A DNA stretch of 64,000 nucleotides, from the NCBI GenBank assembly GCA_030737835.1, contig CM060850.1:28623716-28687715 (forward strand), written 5' to 3'. Below, in pieces: positions 12,180 through 22,345 of this stretch. This stretch comes from Acorus gramineus. Taxonomy: Eukaryota; Streptophyta; Magnoliopsida; Acorales; Acoraceae. The position numbers and the translations under genes are program-made. The stretch's first letter is position 1. Every line of letters begins with the position of its first letter. The notes beneath the pieces were generated by a model. It was not told the DNA's origin. It searched no databases and saw only the letters and a program-made list of their open reading frames with translations.

Positions 12180-13010
12180 TTTTGTGTTAGAGCTTTCTAT
12201 AACTTCTTCCTCCCTCTCCCCGTTTTCACTCTCACTCTGTATTCTTCTCTCTCACACTTACTCAAAACAAAACAAAAATAATAAAAAAACAAAAAAATTC
12301 ACTGACTACTTAAAACAGCCGACCTCTCCTGCATAACCCAAAGAAAACTCTCCTCTTCTCTTTTTTTTTTTTCAAACAGCCCAGACACCTCTTCAATAAA
12401 AACCTAAAACCTGGAACCACCCCCCCCCCCCCCCCTTTAAAACAACCAAGTCATCCTTTTATAGCCTCTTGAAAACAACCCATGCCCACTTTTCCATCCC
12501 TTCTCCCTGTACTGAAAACCATCCGAATGACCTCCTCACAGTTCCAATCACTTCTCCTTTTCTCTCTTGTACTTTCCTTTTTGAACCAGCCAATACAAAG
12601 AGCCATCTTTCTTAGCCCCTAAGATAAACATTTTGAGACACCCTCCCATACCCCCTTCAAATCCAATTTTTACTTCATGCATGGCCTTTCTTTGTGATCA
12701 TTCACTCCCCTCCACGTGTATGTTATGCAAGATAAAGTGGTGGAGTGTGTGAGAAGTGATGTATGGGAAGCATGGTGTACATGAGTCATGAGAGGTGGTG
12801 TATGTAAGGAGTTGCAAGCATGGTGATGCATTTCTGTATTATGTGAGTGGGTTGTAAAGGATGGGTAGATGATGATGTGCATGGTTGATGACTTGTGAGT
12901 GTGCATGAGAGGCATGAAAGAGTGTGTGTGTGATACATGAGTGTGTGTGATGCATATATTTATATAGATGCATGGCATTGGGTTATACACTTGTGAAATC
13001 ATAGTAAATA
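12180..13010. other. Pyrimidine-rich stretch, a 16-base C run, then a GT-rich stretch
   Basis: 12180-12670 is strongly C/T-biased on the plus strand and includes 16 consecutive C at 12420-12435. 12720-12960 is TG-rich with 'gtgtgtgatgcat'-type words. An open minus-strand frame here encodes only His/Thr/Ser-rich low-complexity residues and is not called. It could be old retrotransposon leader DNA, but no LTR borders were found. Confidence 0.4.
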
Positions 13011-13084
13011 GAAAAAAAATGTCTTTAGAACAAGTATTGAACTGATTTGGATATCGCTAGGGATAAATAAATTGGATCTCAAAT

Positions 13085-13545
13085 TGATCAAAATGGGGTA
13101 TCTACAGATATGTGGGAGCCCAGCGCAGATCTGCGGTCCCATTCAGCCCCGAAGCATGCACAGACCATCACAAGCTCATTCATCCCCGCATGTTCTTGGG
13201 TGATTTGGCGCTCAAGGAATGAAGATGTTTTCAACTGTGCGAGGGTGTACGTGGAGAACATGTGGGAGCTCCTGGCATTGCTTATTTGGGACTAGGTGCG
13301 CGAATTGGTCGGGGTACAGGGGGTGATCCTTGGGAGAGGAGCAATCGAGGTAGCAGCATAGGCTAACTTTGTTTGGGGGCGGAATCAGTTCCGAGTTGAT
13401 AGCCTATCTACTCCCCAAATTGGCCCAACGGGTTCTTTCGTTTATTTAATTATTTCCTTTCGATTTTGTATCCTCTCACCCCCCATTAAGATCTGTATTA
13501 ACTTTTATTTTCTTAATGAAATCGGTTAATAACAGTAGTCTACCT
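13085..13545 (+). pseudogene. LINE 3' end: ORF2 C-terminus and 3' UTR
   Basis: The open frame 13110-13295 contains ACSWVIWRSRNEDVFN and ends WELLALLIWD, a signature of the C-terminus of plant L1-type ORF2 proteins. Downstream, 'ttttgtatcctctcacccc' and 'cttaatgaaatcggtta' form a 3' UTR that recurs in the short insertion at 54428-54615. The 5' part is absent. Confidence 0.7.
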
Positions 13546-14027
13546 TCTTTTAAATATAACAAAAGAAATAAAAGTTGGGTGACTTTTTCCCTTAATAAGT
13601 AAGTAATAGATAAGATTATCAGCATGAAATGAGGTTTGCATATTTAATAATTGTTAAAAGAGATATCAAATTCACATGATAATATTTAATTATGGTCAAG
13701 AATCGGAAAAAGAGCTTAGATGGTAAAATTGGATCGAACTTGGTTTAATGTATAAGGGGTGTATGTATTGTGTACATGTGTAAACATATATACATATACA
13801 TATTTATGTGTGTAGTTGTGCATATATTAAAGAAATAAATTAGTTAAAAATTTAGGTACAAAAATGAAAATAAAATTTGAATAATCCAAAGAGGTTGAAG
13901 AGGTACATATGCGATATTATCTAACTTTAAAATTGTCCATAGATATTTTATTTTATCCTTAACCTAATATAAAAGATTTATTTTTACATCTGCTTCCCTC
14001 ATCTGAAATAAGTTTTAATAAAATTTA

Positions 14028-14848
14028 GGGTAAATTGCATAGATCTCCCTGAAAGTTTGCTTATATCCATATCAAACTCTCTTTTTTAAAAAATTCATAT
14101 AGCCCCTTGATTTTTGGGTTATATTGATATCCCTGCGGCCGTTGACACCTTGAAACTGTGGTGTGATTTATTTAACCACACATGATTAAATTATACTTTT
14201 ATCCTCACCACTTTCACCCTCACCTAGGGAAAAAATTCATATAACCCCTTTAAAGTTTGCTAATATCCATTTTTAACCCCTCATTTTCTAAATATCAACA
14301 TAACTCTCTATATTTTCTCATGAATAAAGAATTAGACCCCTGAATTAGCTTTCTGTCAAATTTTAAGAAGTATCCTGGATATATTCTATCCATCTAAAAG
14401 TGTTGCAATTGCATTTACTCAAATAACTTCATGAAATTAAAAAAAAAATCAATAAGACCCTCTAAATGATCAAAGTATCATCCATAAAAAAAAATACCTC
14501 ACTATCTTCTTCTTCAATGTGTTAAGAATAAATTATTGTATATTTTCATGTTAACCACATACAAGGTTTAACTGGGTAATGGTAGGGGGCGATATGAATT
14601 AAGCATGTAATTGCAAAGGGATAATGGATATTCAGGTAAATAAGGGGTTGATATGTATATTTGTAAATTTTTAGGGGGTTATATGAATTTATATTTTTAA
14701 GAAGACGTTAAGTAACAAAATATTCCAAGAATAGTCCTCCTAAATTGATTAAAAAAATTTAATTAGGGTTTTTTTTGCTTAATCAGGGAAACTTTCAGGT
14801 GGTTATATGGATATTGGCAAACTTTCGAGGGGATATATGCATTTTCCC
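14028..14848. mobile_element. MULE-type non-autonomous element (family B)
   Basis: Terminal inverted repeats of about 33 bp: GGGTAAATTGCATAGATCTC at left and, reverse-complemented, GGGAAAATGCATATATCCCC at right, both running on to 'AAGTTTGC'. A perfect 9-bp target duplication TAAAATTTA lies at 14019-14027 and 14849-14857, as expected for Mutator-like elements. Sub-terminal 'catataaccccct' words recur in both orientations. No transposase. Confidence 0.85.
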
Positions 14849-15046
14849 TAAAATTTATTATAGTTAACATGAAAATTTAAGTATAAAAATGAAAATGAAA
14901 ACTTAATCAGTTTTCCTTTAATAAGTTATAGATAAAAAGAAAGGGAATATGTCAGAAGGTTGATCCTTGGATATGATTATCCACCAAACTCATGGCGAGT
15001 CTACTCTATCTATTCACGGACTTACTTATTCATTCACGAGAATGCT

Positions 15047-15165
15047 TTTTCAAAAGCATAATGACACACAGGTTATTCAAACAAAGAAATGACAAGAGAC
15101 CACTAATGCCTTTTCAAAAGCATAATGACACATGAGCTATATTCAAACAAAGAAAGGACATGACA
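15047..15165. repeat. Tandem duplication, about 64-bp unit
   Basis: 'cttttcaaaagcataatgac' is followed by 'acaca' and 'ttcaaacaaagaaa' twice, at about 15047 and 15111. Non-coding. Confidence 0.65.
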
Positions 15166-15357
15166 TCACTCCCTCAGGGAACAAAAAAAAATACAATAGG
15201 CGACAACTCCATCTAAACAAAGGAGACCAAAAATTAAAAAGATAAATTTTCAATCATAGCAAAAAAAAAAAAAAAAATGGATATCAAGGCCTTTTGAAAT
15301 CCGGATGAGAATGAGTACTATAAAAGATAGGCATGGCTTAGAAGAAGAGCATCCAAG

Positions 15358-15655
15358 AGTGTTATTCAATCAAGGGCGCTGTTACACCCAGATCTATTTC
15401 CAGCCTCAATTTTGGCCCTATTTGCATTGATAGAAAATTAACGACGCATATGCTTAATTATGTTAACAATACATATGCTTGAAAAGAATTTTTTATAAAT
15501 AGTGTTATTCAATCAAGGGCGCTGTTACACCCAGATCTATTTCCAGCCTCAATTTTAGCCCTATTTGCATTGATAGAAAATTAACGACGCATATGCTTAT
15601 GTTAACAATACATATGCTTGAAAAGAATTTTTTTACATTTTTTATAAATGCATCA
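15358..15655. repeat. Tandem duplication, 143-bp unit
   Basis: 'agtgttattcaatcaagggc' begins at 15358 and 15501, and both units continue through 'gctgttacacccagatct' and 'gacgcatatgctta'. The second unit runs directly into the small membrane-peptide ORF at 15656. The unit resembles the 'ctgttacac...catatgc' repeats at about 2540, 9190 and 47460. Confidence 0.8.
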
Positions 15656-15874
15656 ATGCAACAGGTTCCTGGAGGAACGATACACTCGGAGAGACCCATC
15701 GCTCCGTCCGTGCTTGTAATCACGATCGTGATTATTGTCCTGCTGCTCGTCGGAGCCAGCGTCGGCCTTTTCCTTTGGTGGTGGAGGTCAGGTCGTGGGG
15801 ATGGCCAGAGGCACCTCACAGCCCCTGCGAGAGCTGAAGCCGGCGAGGGACCAGAGGGAGGAGCTGATGCCTGA
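15656..15874 (+). CDS. Small open frame with one membrane segment (uncertain gene)
   Basis: 72 residues from ATG at 15656. Residues about 17-41 are a strong transmembrane segment (SVLVITIVIIVLLLVGASVG then LFLWWW), followed by a basic RSGRGDGQR and an Ala/Gly/Glu-rich tail. The segment is GC-rich and lies in AT-rich DNA between a tandem duplication and a LINE relic, so it looks inserted. There is no family I recognise. A faint resemblance to the small ORF at 35800-35982 (T-[IL]-H...ER before a membrane helix) may be chance. It could be a fragment of a larger captured gene. Confidence 0.35.
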   Translation: MQQVPGGTIHSERPIAPSVLVITIVIIVLLLVGASVGLFLWWWRSGRGDGQRHLTAPARAEAGEGPEGGADA

Positions 15875-15899
15875 TTCAAGGATTTTTTTTTTTTTACAA

Positions 15900-16520
15900 T
15901 ATATGTATGTAACTTGTTTAGTTTGGGTGGGTCAATGTAAGTGTGTATCTTTTCTTCCAATGTGTATTCGTTGCGAACTGTTGGCAACTTATTCCGACTA
16001 TTTTAAAGCCATCTTCATTAGAGTAGCAGGGGAAGTCATGGTCGGATATATTAATTGATAAAAAAATAGAAGCATATTTACAAAGGTCTTTCAAGAGAAT
16101 ACTCATGTGTTTGCTTATGTGGTGTATTTGAAAGATACGTAATGCAATTATTTTTCAAAATCAGATTGGTGATGCAAAAAGAACTGTTCTAAAGGCCCTT
16201 GCTTTATTTAAGGAATGTATTCAAAGGAGATTGAAGAATGAACGTGTAGAGGTTAAAGGTTGCTTGATACGACCTCATATTGAGGAGCTCATGCGCACGA
16301 GGTTCTTAACTAACCATATGGAGCAGCAGCAGCATAATCATGTTTCTATTATTACAGATGGGAGTGTCTATCCTTCGACTCGAGCGGCAGGGGCGACATT
16401 TGTGATTATGCATCGGGCAGTCGTATAGAGTGCTTGGAGCGGGATATGCTAGCTGGCCTTGGAGCTCTCTGATCCGTATGGAGGCAAAAGCAATCAACGG
16501 ACGCGAATGTAACATTTTCA
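15900..16520 (+). pseudogene. LINE relic: zf-RVT end and RNase H domain
   Basis: A plus-strand frame reads IRNAIIFQNQIGDAKRTVLK, RPHIEELMRTRFL and HVSIITDGSVYPSTRAAG; the last is the first RNase H motif (D-G-S, then A-G). After a frameshift near 16410, GQSYRVLGAGYASWPWSSLI is followed by RMEAKAING, the second RNase H motif (E-A-K-A). A stop interrupts the frame before KIRNA (CI*KIRNA). It is the C-terminal piece of a plant LINE ORF2, broken and inactive. Confidence 0.75.
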
Positions 16521-16739
16521 TAAAAAAAAAGATATATAATGTTTCGTACAGTATCTTTTCCGGGTCCAATTCTAGTCTTCAAATTTTTTTACAATAGTTT
16601 ACCATATCTATTGGGGTACATGCATCTATAAAAAAAATGAAACATTTATTCTAATGAATTGCATGAATGGGTTTTTAAAAAATGTGAAATTATTGTCAAT
16701 TTAGGAAGCATATTCATGAAATATTCTATTACTTAATAT

Positions 16740-17329
16740 CACCCAAATATATATTCATATCACCCCATATAAAATTGTGAATATACATATTAATCCTTCA
16801 TTTTTTAAATATTCATATAACCCCTTAAAATTACGCACTAAATTAATTCATATCACCCCCTACCATTATCCAGTTAAAATTTGTGTGTAGTTAACCTAAC
16901 AATATACAATAATTTATTCTTGATATATTGAAGAAGAAACACAGTGAGATTTTTTTCATGGACGAAATTGTGATTATTTACAGGGAATATATTGAATATT
17001 TCTTAACTTTTATGAGATTATTTGGATAAACACATTTGCAATACCTTTAGATGGATAAGATACCCATAATATTCTTTAAGATTTCACATAAAACTAACTC
17101 GTGGGTCTAAAATCTTTATCCATGAGAAAGTATAGGGGGTTATATTTTAGAAAAATGAGGGGCAATATAAGATATTCACAAACTTTAAGGGGTTATAAGC
17201 ATTTTTTCCTTGGGTGTGGATTAAAGTTAACCCAAACAATCAGGGGGTTATATGGACTTTCGTAAAAAAAAAAAAAGGGGGTCGATATGAATATATAAGA
17301 AAACTTTTTAGCGTGTTATATGCATTTTT
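16740..17329. mobile_element. Degenerate MULE-type element (family B)
   Basis: Repeated 'attcatatcaccccctac' and 'ggggttat' words in inverted arrangement, ending 'gttatatgcatttttccc' at 17328. The right end matches other family B members. The left end is unclear, so no target duplication can be assigned. Confidence 0.55.
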
Positions 17330-17800
17330 CCCTACTAACTATTACACAAATTTATGGAGATTGAAATATTGATCTGTTCATTAGATAACCAAAAGGCCAG
17401 TACTGCTCAATTGGGTTGTTGCTTTCGCAGGGAATATTCTTTTAAGGCATTCATTGATTTAATGTGTGTGTGTAGAGAGAGATGTTTTGGTATCAACAAT
17501 TACTAATCGATATCTTCGATATCTTACCTAAAAAACAAAAACAAATAACAATTTATTTCTTGGGGAGTTGGGTTCAAGCTGCATCACTCGACTAATTTCT
17601 AATAATGGTTCGTATTAAGAGTTTGAACTAAGAACTTTGACCAGATATATATTATACACTGTGATACTTTATTTTTATATAACAAATTGTATTAAAGGGT
17701 AGGCCGTTTTTTAGAGGAATCGATCAAAAAGACATTTGAGGCTTTGTTTTTTTTGTCATTAAATATTTAGTATCGGATACTTTTTATGATTTGAAGAATT
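17330..17800. repeat. Duplicated segment, partner at 63585-64000
   Basis: Long near-identical runs with 63585-64000, for example 'ccaaaaggccagtactgctc', 'gagagagatgttttggtatc' and 'gaactaagaactttgaccag'. The partner lacks about 30 bp present here ('ctcgactaatttctaataat' area). It continues past the right edge of the window. No coding frame is seen. Confidence 0.85.
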
Positions 17801-18129
17801 AAAAAAAAAACTTGACTACAAATACATGTACAGCTAGCAAACAATAATTTGAAAGTTCATATAACAAAATAAATCAAACATACAACATCCCGCTCGATTG
17901 GTTGATTGACTGTTTTGCTAGGATCACATTATCAAAGAAACAAACATTTCATCTTCATCTTCAAACTTTATACTTGAATAGCTTTGACCATAATGAACAT
18001 TTAAAAATTGATTATACCATATATACACAACACACAAACATCTATCCATTTCACCCTTCTTATTTTAAAACATAACTAATTTAGTGAATATATAATATGA
18101 TAAATCAATGCAAACAAAACTATTTTACA

Positions 18130-18300
18130 AACATTTGATGGGCTGTAATCACATTGCAATCAAATTTGTGTAATAAAACCGAACTACTTCATGATATATA
18201 GGTAGAGGTAGGGGATCCTACTTCATATATTACTCTTCTATAAGAAATGATTTAACAAGAAAAGAATTTTTAAAAAAAAATAAATAACTTTATCTACTAA
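18130..18300. repeat. Duplicated segment, partner at 60000-60170
   Basis: 'aaaaccgaactacttcatga' and 'tataggtagaggtagggg' occur in both. In the partner the similarity stops at 'ccactaaaaattat', where an arm of the foldback element family at 37.8-38.9 kb begins. Confidence 0.8.
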
Positions 18301-19640
18301 AAATTATATGAAAAATCTGAAACATGCCAAGGCGTCATGATCTCGTGCAAACCATAATCTGATTCGTGGGACTTGGATTTCTAGAAGGGATCCGTACTGC
18401 AAACTGTTAATTAATATATATTATACTATTTAAATTGCGGGTCATTATAGGATGAATCAAATTATTTGTGAACTGTGTGGTTTGGTAGGCTCGGAAGAAA
18501 AACAAGAATTTTGATAACCTAAAGATCACCACTTGCTCATTTTTCATATAAAAAATCAAGCCCACTCTTTTTTTGTTTTCAACAAAAAAAAACATACGGT
18601 GCATTCAATATATCTAAAACATTATTTAAATTAATCAAGTTGACATTCCTAAAATGCACCCCTCATGGAATTTCATAAAGAAACATTCTTTCTTAAGGGA
18701 GGGCATTTTGGGAATTGTGTCTTTCCCTCTCTCCCTCCCACCAAAAGGATGAGAAATACAAAAGCTCTTGCAGCTATAAATACTTCAGATTGTCCGAAAT
18801 GGAAATTCACGGCTTTTTTTTAAAGAACGAAAAACCCTAATTAACTGATCAAATTTTAATTTTAAAAACCTTATTCTTGCAGATTCTTTCAACAAATCCC
18901 AACAATAAAAAAGAGAATCATCGCCTTCGAAGCATTGAAAAAGACGTTCAGTTAATACTTATAAAAAGACAAATAAATTAGAAGTTTTACCTCAATAATT
19001 TTTTAATACCCTTGGTTGAGTTCTTATAACTCTACCGTCTCACCAAAATCTGACTCATATTAGGTTAGGGTTTTCTAAGATTTGGATCAAATTGAACACA
19101 ACAGTCAAAAATAAAAAAAACATGTCCACAAATCAAATTGAGTCAAGTTCAACACCTATCAAGTTGCACCCCTAATCTCTGCTGACATGTGATATTTGCA
19201 TTAATATTTAAACTCATACAACTATTCAACACACAGTATCTAATTATAAATTGTTATAAAATATTCAAATTCATATAATAATACAAATTATTTGGTTTTT
19301 ATCCAAATATATATTTAAAAAATCACATTCATTATATTTTTATAAATATATAATAAAGATATTTATAATAACTACATATAATATAATATTCATGATTAGG
19401 CATATTTTTCCAAACAAATACATGTGAGATAAATACCAAAATTTTGACTTGTATGATTAGGCATATTTATAATAAATTATATGTTTTGTTGGATATTTTC
19501 AAGAATTGTAAAGTTGGGTTTAACAGATGGGTTCAAAAGTTGAGTTAGTGTAATCTCTATGAGAAGATGAAAAATGGTGTCATTCTTTTAGTCCATATAC
19601 CTTGCATTAATCAATCAAAATGTCTTCATAAGATGGTCTG
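18300..19640. other. No recognisable gene
   Basis: AT-rich DNA with scattered homopolymer runs. No supported ORF, element end or repeat with a clear partner was seen. Confidence 0.4.
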
Positions 19641-19644
19641 AGAA

Positions 19645-19785
19645 TGGGTGGGCTGGTGGAATGGACCGTTTTGCATGCCAGAGGAAGTGGGCTGGATGGG
19701 CTGGTAGGGTGAGCCAGATTTGCATGCCAGGGAGCTGGGCTGGATTGGCTGTTGTGGACCATGTGGTGAGCCAGATTGAACGCAA
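19645..19785. repeat. G-rich tandem repeat, about 50-bp unit, three degenerate copies
   Basis: 'gggctgg' words with 'tttgcatgccag' (twice) and 'gtgagccagatt' (twice). The stretch is G/T-rich on the plus strand within AT-rich surroundings. Non-coding. Confidence 0.6.
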
Positions 19786-20779
19786 TATATTTTTAGTAAG
19801 CGTAAAAAAAAATTAACGAGGTATATATATTGTCTAACTATGTGTATATTTTACTGAATGAATAATGAGATATATAAGATTACATTTGAGACTGTTCATA
19901 AATGGGCTTGGACCAAGATCCATCAAGGAGGGGCAGAGTAATTTGGACAGAGGGCTCATGTGTAAAGGCCCACGGAGGCGTGACTGAGTCCATTAGATAC
20001 AAGGCACTAGCTGCTTGTGAAAACTTGAATCCTGATAGACGATGTGAGCTCTACCCGCTTCAGCATCTAAAAATTAATAAAAATAAAATACTACGTACTA
20101 AACAATTCTAAAACTAATTGTTAACATATTCGCTTGAATACATTGAATAAATAGCTCCGTTACACTCAGACCTTTTAATGGTCCCAAATACAGTCATATA
20201 TACCTCATTAAACTCATTCATATATCTCGTTAGATTTTTTCATATTTTTAATAAATATTAATATTTAATTCATAGGAGTATATATTTGTTCTTTTATAAA
20301 AATACATATATAATTAAATGATATATTTTATTTAAAAAAAAAACATATAAAGTGTGGTGCTGTATATTGTTTACTACTATCATGGTATCATGGCACCAGG
20401 GAGTCTATCTAGTTGCGTGTTGTTCTATTAAGAATAAATAAAAAAAACCCTCATGGCCTTCCCAAGTCCCAACAAAAAAAAAAAAAAAAAAACAAAACAA
20501 AACAAATTTTTTTTTTGGGAGATATCTTGTACCAAAAAATAATAGTAAAAAGTATGAGAGAGATGGAAATCGAACACTGGGTTTGATTATTTAAAGATGA
20601 AATCATATTTTTGGATTACTTTTTTGTATTTAATATAAAGATCTTTATATATTCAAAAAAATACGACTGTTTAACATAAATAAATTATAATAGTAATACA
20701 ATAAGTTCGAATGATCTTGAGTACACAAGCATGTATGTATCATTAAAGCAGCTTACTTGTCCAAGTTGTAATTCTAATC

Positions 20780-20783
<4 letters not shown>

Positions 20784-20814
<31 letters not shown>
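20784..20814. repeat. (TA)n microsatellite
   Basis: About 15 uninterrupted TA units. Confidence 0.9.
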
Positions 20815-20816
<2 letters not shown>

Positions 20817-21439
20817 AATGACAAATTTAAGTAAATTATTTTAGGCAGGCCGGCTGGATATACTATGATTCCTAAGGCCATTAAATAATATTTATTTTAA
20901 TTTTAAATTATTAATTTTTTACTTAAAAATCATTCTTCAATTTTTTTGGGATGCAAAATTATTAATTAAGTTTTTATATAAAAATTTTTATTTGAATCAA
21001 ATAAAAGATCATCTTGTTCCTTGTTGACTACATCACATAATTTTTGTTCATCTACAGTAAACAGAAAATTTGAGAGATTTTTTTTATATAAAGAGAAAAT
21101 TGAAGAATGGTTTTTTAAAATAAAGAATAAATAGATTAAAAATAATAAAAGAAAAGAGTATGAAAAAACAATAATGATACTTTTTTAGACTTTCCCGTTT
21201 CATATTCCCATTTTTTTGGGATTCGAAAAGGCCTTCAAATCTTATTGGTCATGCAAAAAAAATTAGCTATTTTTTTTATATCATAAAATGTTATATCATA
21301 AAATGTTGTCAATTTTTTATTTGTTATTTTTTAACTATATCAAAATGACTATTATTTGTTTTGATAAATAAATATTTTTTTTTACGTATGTAAAGTATTA
21401 TTGATTAGCATCTGAATCTACTTATAAATAAATAAAAAA

Positions 21440-21713
21440 GGATTTTTAGTTTTAAGTCCCCACAAACCATCATATTTAGTGATCGATTCCTCCCTTCTTC
21501 GTATTTAGGTTTTAGTCCTCCGATTTAAAGGATAATTCATGGATAGGTCCCTCACATGGACTAAAAAGTAAATTAAATAATTTATGGATAGGTTCCTCTC
21601 AGGGACTAAAAAAGAACTATCATTTAAATCTGGAGACTAAAACTTAAATATGAAGAAGGAAAGGATCGATCACTAAATATGATAATTTATGGAGATTTAA
21701 AACTAAAAATCCC
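21440..21713. mobile_element. Foldback MITE with long inverted arms
   Basis: The left arm 'ggatttttagttttaagtcc' is mirrored by 'ggagatttaaaactaaaaat' at the right, and both arms carry 'agtgatcgat' or its complement. Near-matching 9-bp flanks: aataaaaaa at 21431-21439 and aataaaaat at 21714-21722. A second member is at 59080-59355. Confidence 0.8.
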
Positions 21714-22345
21714 AATAAAAATTTATGGGTCATTGCATCTAGACCTTAAGTAATTGTCTTATTCTTACCGAATAAAAGTGTCAACCCTAATTTTAGGACC
21801 AAGTACACTCAGATCCTCCCACATTTGAGAAAATGTCATGACCTACCAAATTTATTTAACATTTTTAAGCGCGAACCAAATTCAGTTATCGAAGAACATG
21901 GATTAGACAATTAAATGGAACGCATAATATAAAATTATGTGTCATCTTTTCAACCTTTTCAACGGTGTGAGAGCCTTTTTTTCACAACAAATAGAATATT
22001 AAAATTTGAAACTCCTACCATGTCCGTTAAAAATAATAATAATAATAAAGTCACATCATTTATGTTGTCCACGTAGGACGGTAGGAGTTGACGTGAGATT
22101 TGAGATTTTAATTGAGAATCAGTTTGAGTATAACATTTTTCGCAGATAAATTAAGGATATTTTTTTTTAGGGCAACTACAAACCATACCGAATTTCAGGG
22201 CCCATTGATACGTCCGGTTTGAGCCCACCTCAAGCGGACCTGTTATGCCCATTGTTATCTTAATTTGACTGGTGTCCGAAACGCAACCCACTTCATCTCT
22301 GACCAGAGCCCATGCGAACTCAAGCCACTTCATTTCAAAATGGGA

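Noticed and set aside
12670..13002. 110-codon minus-strand frame rich in His, Thr and Ser
   Set aside because: It is a translation of TG-rich low-complexity DNA with no domain.
12180..13545. LTR retrotransposon
   Set aside because: No paired LTRs with TG..CA ends, primer-binding site or polypurine tract could be found; the only coding sign is LINE-type.
19902..20111. 69-codon frame starting MGLDQDPSRRGRV
   Set aside because: Composition is somewhat gene-like, but no domain, splice context or second exon was found; it could be an old gene scrap, not supportable.
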